Shown here: piece after piece, positions 19,217 through 30,203 of the stretch | Layout: each line of letters opens with the position of its first letter | How positions within the stretch are numbered: the stretch's first letter is position 1 | From: Mycobacterium persicum | GTDB lineage: Bacteria; Actinomycetota; Actinomycetes; Mycobacteriales; Mycobacteriaceae | NCBI RefSeq assembly: GCF_002086675.1 | Contig: NZ_MVIF01000003.1 | Location: 1 to 64,000 of the forward strand | Reading direction: 5' to 3' | Length of the DNA stretch: 64,000 bases | The notes under the pieces: model-generated | Seen by the model: only the letters and a program-made list of their open reading frames with translations | Databases searched by the model: none | Told to the model about the DNA's origin: nothing | Program-made: the position numbers and the translations under genes

Positions 19217-20233
19217 ATGAATCTTGGTGACTTAGCGAACCTCGTTGAGAAGCCGTTCGCGACGGTGTCCAACATCGTCAACACGCCGAACTCCGCCGGG
19301 CGATATCGGCCCTTCTATCTGAGGAATCTGCTCGACGCCGTGCAGGGCCGGACACTGCGCGACGCGGTTGAGGGCAAGATCGTCCTCATCACCGGCGGGT
19401 CGTCGGGCATCGGCGAGGCGGCCGCGAAGAAGATCGCCGAAGCCGGGGGCGCGGTGGTACTGGTGGCGCGCACGCGGGAGAACCTGGAAAAGGTCGCCGA
19501 AGATATCCGTGGCAATGGCGGGGCGGCGCACGTGTACCCGTGCGATCTGTCCGACATGGACGCCATCGCCACGATGGCCGACCAGGTGCTCGCCGATCTG
19601 GGACGGGTCGACATCCTGATCAACAACGCGGGGAGGTCGATTCGGCGCTCGCTGGAGCTGTCCTATGACCGGATTCACGACTACCAGCGGACCATGCAGC
19701 TGAACTATCTGGGTGCGGTCCAGCTCATCCTCAAGTTCATTCCCGGCATGCGGGAGCGCAAGTTCGGGCAGATCATCAACGTGTCGTCGGTCGGGGTGCA
19801 GACTCGGGCACCGCGCTTCGGCGCCTACATCGCCAGCAAGGCCGCTTTGGACAGCCTGTGCGATGCGCTGCAAGCCGAGACGGTCAGCGACAACGTGCGG
19901 TTCACCACCGTGCATATGGCACTGGTGCGAACGCCGATGATCAGCCCGACCACGATCTACGACAAATTCCCCACGTTGACCCCGGATCAGGCGGCCGGTG
20001 TGATCACCGACGCGATCGTGCACCGGCCGCGACGGGCAAGCTCGCCATTCGGCCAGTTCGCGGCTGTGGCCGACGCCGTCAACCCGGCTGTCATGGACCG
20101 GGTACGCAACCGGGCGTTCAGCATGTTCCGGGATTCCGCAGCGGCCAAGGGCGGCGAAACTCCAACGGACACATCAGAACTCGATAAGAGAAGCGAAACG
20201 TTCGTCCAGGCGACCCGAGGGATACATTGGTGA
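19217..20233 (+). CDS. Short-chain dehydrogenase, fatty acyl-CoA reductase-like (Rv1543-like)
   Basis: A 338-aa SDR. After about 50 N-terminal residues (NLLDAVQGRTLRDAVEGK), the NAD(P) motif TGGSSGIG is at 59-66, NNAG follows near 140 and YIASK holds the catalytic Tyr and Lys. The N-terminal extension and sequence match Rv1543, reported as a fatty acyl-CoA reductase used in wax ester formation. The ATG at 19217 has AGGAGAG about 8 nt upstream; an earlier in-frame start lacks a site. A second SDR begins 4 nt after its stop. Confidence 0.9.
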   Translation: MNLGDLANLVEKPFATVSNIVNTPNSAGRYRPFYLRNLLDAVQGRTLRDAVEGKIVLITGGSSGIGEAAAKKIAEAGGAVVLVARTRENLEKVAEDIRGNGGAAHVYPCDLSDMDAIATMADQVLADLGRVDILINNAGRSIRRSLELSYDRIHDYQRTMQLNYLGAVQLILKFIPGMRERKFGQIINVSSVGVQTRAPRFGAYIASKAALDSLCDALQAETVSDNVRFTTVHMALVRTPMISPTTIYDKFPTLTPDQAAGVITDAIVHRPRRASSPFGQFAAVADAVNPAVMDRVRNRAFSMFRDSAAAKGGETPTDTSELDKRSETFVQATRGIHW

Positions 20234-20237
20234 CAAC

Positions 20238-21041
20238 ATGAGTCTTCCCAAACCGAACAAGCAGGCCACCGTCGTCATCACCGGCGCTTCTTCCGGCATC
20301 GGAGTCGAACTGGCTCGCGGTCTGGCCCGCCGCGGCTTTCCGCTGATGCTGGTCGCGCGGCGCCGCGAGCGCCTCGAGGAACTCGCCGATCAATTGCGCG
20401 GGGAGTTCTCGGTCGAGGTCGAGGTTTTGCCGCTCGATCTGGCCGATGCGCAAGCCAGAGCGGAGCTGGCCGATCGCCTGGGCGCCGACGAGATCGCCGG
20501 TCTGTGCAACAGCGCGGGCTTCGGCACCAGCGGCCGCTTCTACGAGCTGTCCCCGGAACGCGAAAGCGAGCAGGTCACACTCAACGCGCTGGCCCTCATG
20601 GAACTCACCCGCGCAGCACTGCCCGGCATGGTGGACCGCGGCGCCGGAGCGGTGCTCAACATCGCATCGATCGCCGGGTTCCAGCCGATTCCGTTCATGG
20701 CGGTGTACTCGGCATCCAAGGCCTTTGTGCTGACCTTTTCCGAAGCAGTCCACGAGGAACTGCACGGCACCGGTGTGTCGGTGACGGCGTTGTGTCCGGG
20801 GCCGGTGCCTACCGAGTGGGCCGAGATCGCCAGCGCCGAGCGGTTCAGCATTCCCATCGCGCAAGTGTCGCCGCGTGACGTGGCCGAAGCCGCGATCGCC
20901 GGGATGCTGGCCGGTAAGCGCACCGTGGTGCCGGGCGCGGTGCCCAAGTTGGTCAGCACCGGCGGCAGATTCGCACCGCGTACCCTGTTGCTGCCCGCGA
21001 TCAGGATCGGCAACCGGCTGCGCGGGGGGCCCGGTAGCTAG
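20238..21041 (+). CDS. Short-chain dehydrogenase/ketoacyl reductase (Rv1544-like)
   Basis: A 267-aa classical SDR with TGASSGIG at residues 15-22, a C-N-S-A-G variant of the NNAG motif, and the catalytic YSASK segment near 158. It carries the R-R-R-x-R-L-x-x-L pattern after strand 2, suggesting NADPH use. It is co-transcribed with the upstream SDR (4-nt gap), as in M. tuberculosis, so both may act on the same long-chain aldehyde or ketoacyl pool. The substrate is unproven. Confidence 0.9.
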   Translation: MSLPKPNKQATVVITGASSGIGVELARGLARRGFPLMLVARRRERLEELADQLRGEFSVEVEVLPLDLADAQARAELADRLGADEIAGLCNSAGFGTSGRFYELSPERESEQVTLNALALMELTRAALPGMVDRGAGAVLNIASIAGFQPIPFMAVYSASKAFVLTFSEAVHEELHGTGVSVTALCPGPVPTEWAEIASAERFSIPIAQVSPRDVAEAAIAGMLAGKRTVVPGAVPKLVSTGGRFAPRTLLLPAIRIGNRLRGGPGS

Positions 21042-21588
21042 GCCGGCTCGGTCTCACCGGTCGCATCTGTCGCTGAACGGGTAGGCATGCGATTTGCCCA
21101 CCTCCGCGCGACAACTGGCAGCCGTGGATGTTGCGCGCGCTGCCGGGTTGTCGCTCACAGCGGTCATGGGGCTGCGCCCGATGTGGGGAGAAGGAAATCG
21201 CGTGCCGGTGGGGGTTGGGGCGGCGCCTGGCGGCGTCGAGTGTGCCGTGGGGGGTTCTCGGGTGTGCGTCGGCGGCGCCGAGCGTGTGCTGGCAGCGTCG
21301 AGTGTGCTTCTGTGGCGTCGAGTGTGCGTCTGTGGCTTCGACATTGCCTACAGGGCGGTGATCGGGCAATTCTTACGCCCTCGACGCACACTCGACGCCA
21401 CAGACGCACACTCGACACCACACGGCAAGAAGGGGATCCATTGCGGGCGGAGACTTCTGTGGCGGATGTGACCACGCCTTGACCGGAAGGCATGATCCGA
21501 CAGCTTGACGGGTCCACGTGTCCGCCCAGGTGCGCCACCCCGCGGGCGGCGGCCCGGCCCGCATCGTGGCCACGGTTAGGCTCATCCG
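21042..21588. repeat. Repeat-rich intergenic region with a 31-nt imperfect inverted repeat
   Basis: No credible gene. GTCGAGTGTGC occurs at 21235-21245, 21297-21307 and 21317-21327 on the plus strand, and inverted at 21386-21396 and 21406-21416. The arms 21297-21327 and 21386-21416 are complementary at 30 of 31 positions with a 58-nt loop, so a long RNA or cruciform stem is possible. The composition resembles dispersed mycobacterial intergenic repeats. No U-tract follows, so a factor-independent terminator is not supported. The promoter of the following gene should lie in the right part. Confidence 0.75.
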
Positions 21589-22020
21589 ATGGCTTCTGTT
21601 GAGATGACCGCCGACGTTCCGATCACCCCCCACGACACCTGGGAACACGTCTCCAATCTGTCGGAGTTGGGCGATTGGCTGGTGATCCACGAGGGATGGC
21701 GCAGCGAGCTGCCGGACGAACTGAGCGAGGGCGTCGAAATCGTGGGGGTGGCCCGGGCCAAGGGCATGCGCAACCGGGTCACGTGGACGGTGACCAAATG
21801 GGACCCGCCGCACGAACTCGCGCTGTCCGGCTCCGGGAAGGGCGGCGCCAAATACGGCGTTACCCTCACGGTCACGCCGACCAAGGACGGGTCCAGCCTC
21901 AGCTTGCGCCTCGAGCTGGGCGGTCGTGCGTTGTTCGGGCCGGTGGGTTCGGCGGCGGCCCGAGCCGTCAAGGGCGACGTGGAAAAGTCGCTGCAGCAGT
22001 TCGTCGAGCTGTATGCCTAG
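21589..22020 (+). CDS. SRPBCC/polyketide cyclase-like protein (Rv1546-like)
   Basis: A 143-aa START/SRPBCC-fold protein similar to Rv1546. The N-terminal strand-helix pattern ([21 protein letters not shown]) and the central W-T-V-T-K-W-D-P-P stretch are typical. These proteins form a single hydrophobic cavity for lipids or polyketides. No catalytic residues can be named and no partner is evident; it sits alone between the repeat region and dnaE1. Confidence 0.87.
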   Translation: MASVEMTADVPITPHDTWEHVSNLSELGDWLVIHEGWRSELPDELSEGVEIVGVARAKGMRNRVTWTVTKWDPPHELALSGSGKGGAKYGVTLTVTPTKDGSSLSLRLELGGRALFGPVGSAAARAVKGDVEKSLQQFVELYA

Positions 22021-22087
22021 CGACCACAAGACACACTCTGCGACACGCCCGAAAGCCGTCGGTGCTCAGTCATAGACTGGCGTCCCT

Positions 22088-25000
22088 ATGAGCGGTTCAT
22101 CTTCGCGGTCCTTCGTGCACCTGCATAACCACACCGAGTACTCGATGCTGGACGGTGCCGCGAAGATCACTCCCATGCTGGCCGAGGTCGAGCGGCTGCA
22201 GATGCCGGCGATCGGGATGACCGACCACGGAAACATGTTCGGCGCCAGCGAGTTCTACAACTCGGCAACACAGGCCGGGATCAAACCGATCATCGGCGTC
22301 GAGGCGTATATCGCGCCCGCTTCTCGTTTTGATACCAGGCGCATCTTCTGGGGCGACCCGAGCCAGAAGGCCGACGACATCTCGGGAAGCGGCTCCTACA
22401 CCCACTTGACGATGATGGCCGAGAACGCCACCGGCCTGCGCAACCTGTTCAAGCTGTCATCGCTGGCATCCTTCGAGGGCCAGCTGAGCAAGTGGTCGCG
22501 CATGGATGCCGAGCTCATCGCCGAACACGCCGAAGGAATCATCATCACCACCGGCTGTCCCTCGGGTGAGGTGCAGACCCGCCTTCGCCTCGGCCAGGAG
22601 CGTCAGGCGCTGGAGGCGGCGGCCAGATGGCGCGAGATCGTCGGGCCGGACAACTACTTCCTCGAGCTGATGGATCACGGGCTGACCATCGAACGGCGGG
22701 TCCGCGAGGGACTGCTCCACATCGGCCGCACCCTCAACATTCCACCGCTGGCCACCAACGACTGCCACTACGTGACCCGCGACGCGGCCCACAACCACGA
22801 AGCGCTGCTGTGCGTCCAAACCGGCAAGACCCTGTCGGACCCCAATCGTTTCAAGTTCGACGGCGACGGCTACTACCTCAAGTCCGCCGCCGAAATGCGA
22901 CAGATCTGGGACGACGAGGTCCCCGGCGCCTGCGACTCCACGCTGCTGATCGCCGAACGCGTGCAGTCCTACGCCGACGTGTGGACTCCGCGTGACCGGA
23001 TGCCGGTCTTCCCGGTTCCCGACGGCCACGACCCCGCGTCCTGGCTGCGCCACGAGGTGGCCGCCGGGCTGCGCCGACGGTTCCCCGACGGACCGCCCGA
23101 GGGCTACGTCACCCGCGCGGACTACGAGATCGATGTGATTTGCGCCAAGGGTTTTCCGTCCTACTTCTTGATCGTCGCCGACTTGATCGGCTACGCGAAG
23201 TCGGTGGGCATCCGCGTCGGACCCGGCCGCGGCTCCGCCGCCGGCTCCCTGGTCGCCTACGCCCTGGGTATCACCGACATCGACCCGATACCGCACGGTC
23301 TGCTGTTCGAGCGGTTCCTCAACCCCGAGCGCACGTCGATGCCCGATATCGATATCGACTTCGACGACCGCCGACGTGGTGAGATGGTGCGCTACACCGC
23401 CGACAAGTGGGGCCACGACCGGGTAGCCCAAGTGATCACCTTCGGCACCATCAAAACCAAAGCGGCACTGAAGGACTCGGCCAGAATCCACTACGGCCAA
23501 CCCGGCTTCGCGATTGCCGACCGGATCACCAAGGCGCTGCCGCCGGCCATCATGGCCAAGGACATTCCGCTGTCGGGCATCACCGATCCGGCCCACGAGC
23601 GATACAAGGAAGCCGCCGAGGTCCGCGGCCTGATCGAAACCGACCCGGACGTCCGCACCATCTACCAGACCGCGCTCGGCCTGGAAGGCCTGATCCGCAA
23701 CGCCGGCGTGCACGCTTGTGCGGTCATCATGAGCAGCGAGCCGCTGACCGAGGCCATCCCGCTGTGGAAGCGGCCGCAGGACGGGGCCATCATCACCGGC
23801 TGGGACTACCCGTCGTGTGAGGCGATCGGCCTGTTGAAGATGGACTTCCTGGGTCTGCGCAACCTGACGATCATCGGCGACGCGATCGACAACATCAAGG
23901 CCAACAAGGGAATTGATCTCGACCTGGAATCGGTGTCGTTGGACGACAAACCCACCTATGAGCTACTGGGCCGCGGCGACACCCTGGGTGTGTTCCAGCT
24001 CGACGGCGGGCCGATGCGCGACCTGCTGCGCCGCATGCAGCCCACGGGTTTCGAAGACATCGTCGCGGTGCTCGCCTTGTATCGGCCCGGCCCGATGGGG
24101 CAGAACGCGCACAACGACTACGCCGACCGCAAGAACGGCCGGCAGGCGATCAAGCCGATCCACCCGGAGCTTGCGGAACCCCTCGAGGAGGTCCTGGCCG
24201 AGACCTACGGCCTGATCGTCTACCAAGAGCAGATCATGCGCATCGCGCAGAAAGTGGCCGGTTATTCGCTGGCCCGAGCCGATATTCTGCGCAAGGCGAT
24301 GGGCAAGAAGAAGCGCGAAGTGCTCGACAAGGAGTATGAAGGCTTCTCACAGGGCATGCAGGCCAACGGATTCTCCTCCGGCGCCATCAAGGCGCTGTGG
24401 GACACCATCCTGCCGTTCGCCGACTACGCGTTCAACAAATCGCACGCCGCGGGCTACGGGCTGGTCTCCTACTGGACGGCCTACCTCAAGGCCAACTACC
24501 CGGCCGAATACATGGCCGGCCTGCTGACCTCGGTGGGCGACGACAAAGACAAGGCCGCCGTCTATCTGGCCGACTGCCGCAAGCTGGGCATCACCGTCTT
24601 GCCGCCGGACGTCAACGAGTCGGGGCTGAACTTCGCGTCGGTGGGCGAGGACATCCGCTACGGCCTGGGCGCGGTACGCAACGTCGGCGCCAACGTCGTA
24701 GGTTCGCTGATCCAAACCCGTAACGACAAAGGCAAATTCACCGACTTCTCGGACTATCTGAACAAGATCGACATCTCGGCGTGCAACAAGAAGGTCACCG
24801 AGTCGTTGATCAAAGCGGGGGCGTTCGACTCGTTGGGCCATGCTCGCAAGGGTCTTTTCCTGGTCCACACCGATGCGGTGGACTCGGTGCTGGGCACCAA
24901 GAAGGCCGAGGCGATGGGGCAGTTCGACCTGTTCGGCGGCAACGACGACGGGACCGGCAGCGCGGACCCCGTGTTCACCATCAAGGTCCCCGACGACGAG

Positions 25001-25639
25001 TGGGAGGACAAGCACAAGCTGGCCCTGGAACGGGAGATGCTGGGCCTGTACGTGTCCGGGCATCCGCTCAACGGGGTGGCACACCTGCTGGCCGGTCAGG
25101 TCGATACCGCCATTCCGGCGATCCTGGACGGTGATGTGCCCAACGACGCCCAGGTGCGGGTGGGCGGCATTCTGGCGTCGGTCAACCGACGGGTCAATAA
25201 GAACGGAATGCCTTGGGCCTCAGCGCAATTGGAAGACCTCACCGGTGGAATCGAGGTGATGTTCTTCCCGCACACCTATTCCAGCTACGGCGCCGACATC
25301 GCCGACGACGCCGTGGTGCTGGTCAACGCCAAGGTCGCGATCCGTGACGACCGGGTTTCGTTGATCGCCAATGAGCTTGTGGTGCCCGACTTTTCCAACG
25401 CGCAGGCGCAGCGGCCGCTGGCCGTCAGCCTGCCTACCCGGCAGTGCACCTTCGACAAGGTGAGTGCGCTCAAGCAGGTGCTGGCGCGTCATCCCGGCAC
25501 CTCGCAGGTGCACTTGCGGCTCATCAGCGGGGACCGGATCACCACGCTGGAGCTCGATCAGTCGCTGCGGGTGACGCCCTCGCCGGCATTGATGGGGGAC
25601 CTCAAGGAGCTGCTCGGTCCGGGGTGCCTGGGCGGTTAG
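22088..25639 (+). CDS. dnaE1: Replicative DNA polymerase III alpha subunit
   Basis: A 1183-aa C-family polymerase, essentially the length of M. tuberculosis DnaE1. The N-terminal PHP domain starts with [15 protein letters not shown], with metal-binding histidines at 11, 13 and 15; in mycobacteria this domain is the proofreading exonuclease. The polymerase aspartates are in [10 protein letters not shown] near residue 420. A helix-hairpin-helix region and an OB fold ([11 protein letters not shown] near 1020) follow. The ATG at 22088 is the first in frame. The gene ends 7 bp from a convergent glycosyltransferase fusion. Confidence 0.98.
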   Translation: MSGSSSRSFVHLHNHTEYSMLDGAAKITPMLAEVERLQMPAIGMTDHGNMFGASEFYNSATQAGIKPIIGVEAYIAPASRFDTRRIFWGDPSQKADDISGSGSYTHLTMMAENATGLRNLFKLSSLASFEGQLSKWSRMDAELIAEHAEGIIITTGCPSGEVQTRLRLGQERQALEAAARWREIVGPDNYFLELMDHGLTIERRVREGLLHIGRTLNIPPLATNDCHYVTRDAAHNHEALLCVQTGKTLSDPNRFKFDGDGYYLKSAAEMRQIWDDEVPGACDSTLLIAERVQSYADVWTPRDRMPVFPVPDGHDPASWLRHEVAAGLRRRFPDGPPEGYVTRADYEIDVICAKGFPSYFLIVADLIGYAKSVGIRVGPGRGSAAGSLVAYALGITDIDPIPHGLLFERFLNPERTSMPDIDIDFDDRRRGEMVRYTADKWGHDRVAQVITFGTIKTKAALKDSARIHYGQPGFAIADRITKALPPAIMAKDIPLSGITDPAHERYKEAAEVRGLIETDPDVRTIYQTALGLEGLIRNAGVHACAVIMSSEPLTEAIPLWKRPQDGAIITGWDYPSCEAIGLLKMDFLGLRNLTIIGDAIDNIKANKGIDLDLESVSLDDKPTYELLGRGDTLGVFQLDGGPMRDLLRRMQPTGFEDIVAVLALYRPGPMGQNAHNDYADRKNGRQAIKPIHPELAEPLEEVLAETYGLIVYQEQIMRIAQKVAGYSLARADILRKAMGKKKREVLDKEYEGFSQGMQANGFSSGAIKALWDTILPFADYAFNKSHAAGYGLVSYWTAYLKANYPAEYMAGLLTSVGDDKDKAAVYLADCRKLGITVLPPDVNESGLNFASVGEDIRYGLGAVRNVGANVVGSLIQTRNDKGKFTDFSDYLNKIDISACNKKVTESLIKAGAFDSLGHARKGLFLVHTDAVDSVLGTKKAEAMGQFDLFGGNDDGTGSADPVFTIKVPDDEWEDKHKLALEREMLGLYVSGHPLNGVAHLLAGQVDTAIPAILDGDVPNDAQVRVGGILASVNRRVNKNGMPWASAQLEDLTGGIEVMFFPHTYSSYGADIADDAVVLVNAKVAIRDDRVSLIANELVVPDFSNAQAQRPLAVSLPTRQCTFDKVSALKQVLARHPGTSQVHLRLISGDRITTLELDQSLRVTPSPALMGDLKELLGPGCLGG

Positions 25640-25646
25640 GGCTTAG

Positions 25647-28133
25647 TTAGCAGCCGGATCGCAGCGCGAAAAGTTCCGGATGGACCATGTCCAACGGCCC
25701 GGTCATGGCGGGCCATCCGTGCTCCTGGGCGACCTCGTCGGTGGCGTAGACGAGCACGTTCTGCCGATACCACCACTCGCACCGGGTGTCCCACCACAAC
25801 CGGCCGCGGAGCAGATCGTAGGGCCGATAGCCGTGGGTGGCGAACAGCGCCGCCCAGAAGCTCGGCCACCTCTCGTTGATGTGTCCGGTCCCACCCTGGC
25901 CGGGGACTGCTGCTGAGAAGACGATCACGTCGCCGTGTCGACACAGGCTGTCGACGAGCGTCTCGGCGGCCTCCGGCCGCAGGTGCTCGGCCACTTCCAG
26001 GCAGGTGACCAGGTCGAATCGACGACCCAGGTCCAGCGGGGTGGTCAGGTCATGGTCGATGAAGCGGTCCGCGGGAATGCACAGCTGAGCGCGCGGGACA
26101 TAATCGCCGTCCACTCCGATGGCGTCGACGCCGTTGTCCAGCCAGGTCGCGACCCAACCGCCTACCCCACAGCCAACGTCGAGGACCGAGCTGGGCCGGG
26201 TCAGCGCGGCCAACATTGGCACCATCACCATGGCGGAGGCGGACGATCCCGCGGCCTGCCCGTCGTAGAACGCCGGTGTGTACAGCGTGGCTTCGCTACC
26301 GTCGCCGGCGATGCAGAGCACCTCGTCGAGGCTGGCGGTGCGCATCCCTGCCGCCCTTGCCCGCTGCCCGAGTTCGGCGATCGAGTCGATAACACCAGCC
26401 CGGTCCAGTCGTGCGGTGTCGAACATCGCCGGGCCGTGCGCGGTCTCCTTGGTGAGCAGGTATCGCCCGGCCTCGGGTGTTCGGCGCACCGCCTGCTCTG
26501 GTGCGCTGGCGCTGGTCAGCTTGACCGCATCGGCGAGGTTGATGCCCACCTGATACACCAGCGGTTCGGCTTCGAGCACCGCCGTGAGGCGGGTGATCAG
26601 GTTTTCGGGTGCGAAGAATCGCCAGCCCTGGCCCAGGTGTAGCCACAACCGTGCGTCGATCTGAGCGCGGATTTGCCCGAGCTGAGCGCCGTTGCGAACG
26701 ACTTCGAGGAATTCGTAACGCTGGCATAGTGTTTGGCGATCCGGGCCGGACAGGCCGGCATCGATGACCAGGAAGCGTCCGACCCGCGAGACGTCGGTGC
26801 AGCAGCGCAGAAATGAGTTCAGCGTGCGCTCGGTGGCAGCCAGATCCGGCCCGGCGATCAGGCTGACGACCGCCCCGGCGTGGGGTTGGCCCGGGCGCGG
26901 CAGGGACGCCAGTAGCGGGGGATCGGGGTAGGCGGACGCTGCCTCGATCATCGTCGGCGCGCAGATGTCGCGATTTTGCGCGATCCGTTGGCGTTCGTTC
27001 TCCGGGATGTCGGATCGGGCCAGCACACGCCGCCACAGCGTGAACGCCTCGGCGTGCTTGCCGATCCAGGACGCGCACACCGCTTGTTCGTCGGCTATCC
27101 GCCAGTTGTAGATGTCGGCGCGGACAAACAACATGTCCTGGTCGGGAAACGGGATCTCGGCGGCACGCTTGGCGAACTCGTAGCCGAGCTGGTAGCACCC
27201 ATCGGTGCGGTAGCGGGCGGCGATCGCAAACAACGGCTCGGCTCGGGTCGGCCGAAACTCCCACGCCCGCAGGTAGGCGTCGCGCACGTCAGGCCACGGT
27301 TCGTTGAGCTCGCCCATCGACACCGCGACCCGCCACAACGCGTAGTAGGGCTCCTCCTCCCAGCCGCCCATCTCGGCTCGGCGCGCATACCACGTGCGCG
27401 CGTTGGCGAAATCGCCAAGGTCGTAGTAGCTCTGGGCCAAATAGAAGACCGACCGCGCGTCCGCGGGGTTGCGTTCAACTTCGGCCAGCAACAGATCACG
27501 GTCGCGTCCATACTTCTGCCCAGACAAGTTGCGGGCACCGCGTTGACGATCTTCGACGTGGTATTGGCCCTCCAGGCGCGCCTCCACGCAGTGGTCGAAG
27601 TCCCACATCGGGGCCTCGTGAGTGACGCCCACCCACCGCACCCGCACCCCGTCGCGGAACAACTGCGAGCGATAGTAGCCGTGGGCATTGCACAGGTAGC
27701 GCACCCAGTAGACGTCGGCGCCCAGGCCCGCGAAATCGGGTGTGCCCACCAGCAAGTCGTCGGCGTCGACCACCCAGACGTAGTCGCCATGGCCCTGGGC
27801 CAGAGCCAGCGCCTCGGTGCGGTTGTCGCCGAAGTTGCGCCACGGGCGTTCGTACAGCTCACCGGGAATGCCGAGCCGGGCCATGTGGTCGCGAATGAGG
27901 TCCTGAGTCTCGTCGTCGGAGCCGGTGTCCACGATCACCCATGAGCCGATGTAGGGCGCCACGGAGTCGAGCGCCTCGGCGACGATGTGTGCCTCGTTTC
28001 GCACGATCATGTTGAGGCAGATCGCCGGCCGCTCCGAGTGCTCTGCCCCTGGGTCGGACACCGCAAAATCGTACCCAGCGATCGCGCGTCGGATTGCCGA
28101 TATGTGCGGCCGGGACAGACCTCGACCAGCCAC
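25647..28133 (-). CDS. Multidomain glycosyltransferase-TPR-methyltransferase fusion protein
   Basis: An 828-aa protein with several parts. Residues about 37-220 form a GT-A domain (NMIVRNEAHI, IVDTGSDDET, and the metal-binding DADD at 123-126). Residues about 225-390 are helical and TPR-like (RSVFYLAQSYYDLGDFANAR). Residues about 415-600 resemble a second, degenerate GT-A fold (AVVSLIAGPDLAATERTLNSFL). Residues from about 640 are a SAM methyltransferase (VLDVGCGVGGW, later LVTCLEVAEHL). The start is uncertain: GTG at 28133 or 28061, neither with a clear ribosome site. A role in a methylated surface glycan is plausible. It replaces the PPE21 region found here in M. tuberculosis. Confidence 0.82.
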   Translation of the reverse strand: MAGRGLSRPHISAIRRAIAGYDFAVSDPGAEHSERPAICLNMIVRNEAHIVAEALDSVAPYIGSWVIVDTGSDDETQDLIRDHMARLGIPGELYERPWRNFGDNRTEALALAQGHGDYVWVVDADDLLVGTPDFAGLGADVYWVRYLCNAHGYYRSQLFRDGVRVRWVGVTHEAPMWDFDHCVEARLEGQYHVEDRQRGARNLSGQKYGRDRDLLLAEVERNPADARSVFYLAQSYYDLGDFANARTWYARRAEMGGWEEEPYYALWRVAVSMGELNEPWPDVRDAYLRAWEFRPTRAEPLFAIAARYRTDGCYQLGYEFAKRAAEIPFPDQDMLFVRADIYNWRIADEQAVCASWIGKHAEAFTLWRRVLARSDIPENERQRIAQNRDICAPTMIEAASAYPDPPLLASLPRPGQPHAGAVVSLIAGPDLAATERTLNSFLRCCTDVSRVGRFLVIDAGLSGPDRQTLCQRYEFLEVVRNGAQLGQIRAQIDARLWLHLGQGWRFFAPENLITRLTAVLEAEPLVYQVGINLADAVKLTSASAPEQAVRRTPEAGRYLLTKETAHGPAMFDTARLDRAGVIDSIAELGQRARAAGMRTASLDEVLCIAGDGSEATLYTPAFYDGQAAGSSASAMVMVPMLAALTRPSSVLDVGCGVGGWVATWLDNGVDAIGVDGDYVPRAQLCIPADRFIDHDLTTPLDLGRRFDLVTCLEVAEHLRPEAAETLVDSLCRHGDVIVFSAAVPGQGGTGHINERWPSFWAALFATHGYRPYDLLRGRLWWDTRCEWWYRQNVLVYATDEVAQEHGWPAMTGPLDMVHPELFALRSGC

Positions 28134-28358
28134 TCCGGCCGCGGCGACTGGGGCGCTCGATCCGGGGATGGTCAGTCACACCCGGCTTCTATCTCCCAGA
28201 TACCTTGATGGCCAACAGAATCCGTCCCGCCCACAGCTCAACCTGGGGTGCGGGCGCCAGGCGCGGGCTTCCATGCCCGGCGATCACCGACGTACGCTCA
28301 CCGATGTGAGCGGGCAGCGCTGATTCGCACACGATGAAGCCGCGAAGGAGAGGGACGG

Positions 28359-30203
28359 ATGACCACGACCGAGCGCCCGGCCACCATGTGCCAGGCTTTT
28401 CAGCAAACCGCGGCCGTCGACCCGGATGCGGTGGCACTGCGGACCCCCGGTGGCGCTCAGACGCTGACCTGGCGCGAGTACGCGGACCAGGTGCGCCGCG
28501 TTGCCGCCGGCCTTGCGGGTCTGGGGGTCGGGCGCGGCGACACGGTTTCGCTGATGATGGCCAACCGCATCGAGTTCTATCCGCTGGAAGTGGGCGCCCA
28601 ACACGTTGGCGCCACGTCGTTTTCGGTCTACAACACGCTGCCCGCCGAGCAGCTGACCTACGTGTTCGACAACGCCGGCACCAAGGTGGTGCTCTGCGAG
28701 GAGCGATACGTCGACCGCATCCGGGCCAGCGGCGCGCCGATCGAGCACATCGTCTGTATCGATGGTTCACCGGAAGACACGCTCTCGGTGGATGACCTGT
28801 ACGCGGCCGCGCTCGGCGACTTCGACTTCGAGGCGGCCTGGCGCGCGGTCCGGCCCGACGACGTCGTCACCCTCATCTACACATCCGGAACCACCGGAAA
28901 CCCCAAGGGTGTAGAGATGACGCACACCAATCTGCTGTTCGAGGGCTACGCCATCGATGAGGTGCTCGGCATCGAGTTCGGTGACCGGGTCACGTCGTTT
29001 CTGCCGTCGGCGCATATCGCCGACCGGATGACCGCGCTGTATCTCCAGGAGATGTTCGGCACCCAGGTCACGGTGGTTTCCGACGGTCGCGCCATCGCGG
29101 CGGCGTTGCCCGACGTGCGGCCCACCGTGTGGGGTGCGGTACCCCGGGTATGGGAAAAGCTCAAAGCCGGAATCGAATTCACGGTCAGCCACGAGACCGA
29201 CGAGATGAAGCGACAGGCACTGCAGTGGGCGATGTCGGTGGCCGCCAGACGCGCCGAAGCGGTGCTCGCCGGCATGCCGATCCCCGATGAGGTCGCGACC
29301 GAATGGGCAATGGCCGACGAGCTGGTCTTGTCGAAGCTTCGCGAGCGGCTTGGCTTCGGGGAGCTTCGGTGGGCGATCTCGGGCGCCGCGCCGATCCCGA
29401 AGGAGACCCTGGGTTTCTTCGCCGGCATCGGCATACCGATCGCCGAGATTTGGGGGATGTCCGAGCTGAGCTGCGCGGCCACCGCGTGTCACCCCCGCGA
29501 CGCACGGCTGGGCAGCGTCGGCAAGCTGCTGCCCGGGCTGGAGGGCAGGATCGCCGACGACGGCGAATATCTGGTCCGCGGCCCGCTGGTGATGAAGGGT
29601 TACCGCAAGGAGCCGGAGAAGACCGCGGCGGCCATTGATGCCGACGGTTGGCTGCACACCGGCGACATTTTCGACGTCGACGAGCACGGCTACCTGCGGG
29701 TGGTCGACCGCAAGAAGGAGTTGATCATCAATGCGGCCGGAAAGAACATGTCGCCGGCCAACATTGAGAACACCATCCTGGCAGCCTGCCCGATGATCGG
29801 CGTGATGATGGCGATCGGTGACGGGCGCCCTTACAACACCGCGCTGCTGGTTTTCGATGCCGACTCGGTCGGTCCGTACGCCGCCCAGCACGGGCTGGCC
29901 GACGCCTCGCCCGCTACCCTGGCCGCCGACCCCGAGGTGATCGCCCGGATCGCGGCCGGCGTGGCCGAGGGCAACGCCAAACTCTCCCGGGTAGAGCAGA
30001 TCAAGCGCTTCCGGGTACTGCCCACCGTGTGGGAGCCCGGCGGTGACGAGATCACGCTGACCATGAAGCTCAAGCGGCGCCCGATCCTTGCCAAGTACGC
30101 CGCCGAGATCGAGGAACTCTACGCGGCCGAGCCGGGGCCGGACGTCCACGAACCGGCCGGCTCGGAGTCCGCACGACCGGCATCGCTGGGGGTGCGGCGG
30201 TGA
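28359..30203 (+). CDS. fadD11: Long-chain fatty-acid-CoA ligase
   Basis: A 614-aa AMP-forming acyl-CoA synthetase. The P-loop-like YTSGTTGNPKG is near residue 173, a WGMSE motif near 366, and DGWLHTGD with the R-K-K-E-L hinge lies further on. Overall it resembles FadD15/FadD11 long-chain synthetases, so it probably activates C16-C18 acids to acyl-CoA. GGAGAGGGACGG precedes the ATG. The stop overlaps the GTG of plsB1 (GTGA), so it probably supplies acyl-CoA directly to the glycerol-3-phosphate acyltransferase. Confidence 0.94.
   Translation: MTTTERPATMCQAFQQTAAVDPDAVALRTPGGAQTLTWREYADQVRRVAAGLAGLGVGRGDTVSLMMANRIEFYPLEVGAQHVGATSFSVYNTLPAEQLTYVFDNAGTKVVLCEERYVDRIRASGAPIEHIVCIDGSPEDTLSVDDLYAAALGDFDFEAAWRAVRPDDVVTLIYTSGTTGNPKGVEMTHTNLLFEGYAIDEVLGIEFGDRVTSFLPSAHIADRMTALYLQEMFGTQVTVVSDGRAIAAALPDVRPTVWGAVPRVWEKLKAGIEFTVSHETDEMKRQALQWAMSVAARRAEAVLAGMPIPDEVATEWAMADELVLSKLRERLGFGELRWAISGAAPIPKETLGFFAGIGIPIAEIWGMSELSCAATACHPRDARLGSVGKLLPGLEGRIADDGEYLVRGPLVMKGYRKEPEKTAAAIDADGWLHTGDIFDVDEHGYLRVVDRKKELIINAAGKNMSPANIENTILAACPMIGVMMAIGDGRPYNTALLVFDADSVGPYAAQHGLADASPATLAADPEVIARIAAGVAEGNAKLSRVEQIKRFRVLPTVWEPGGDEITLTMKLKRRPILAKYAAEIEELYAAEPGPDVHEPAGSESARPASLGVRR

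Noticed and set aside
21235..21416. CRISPR array
   Set aside because: Copies are 11 nt, irregularly spaced and inverted, without cas genes.
22457..23713. 418-aa minus-strand frame inside dnaE1
   Set aside because: Shadow of the dnaE1 reading frame with no recognised domain.
28767..30149. 460-aa minus-strand frame inside fadD11
   Set aside because: Lies wholly within a well-supported acyl-CoA synthetase gene.
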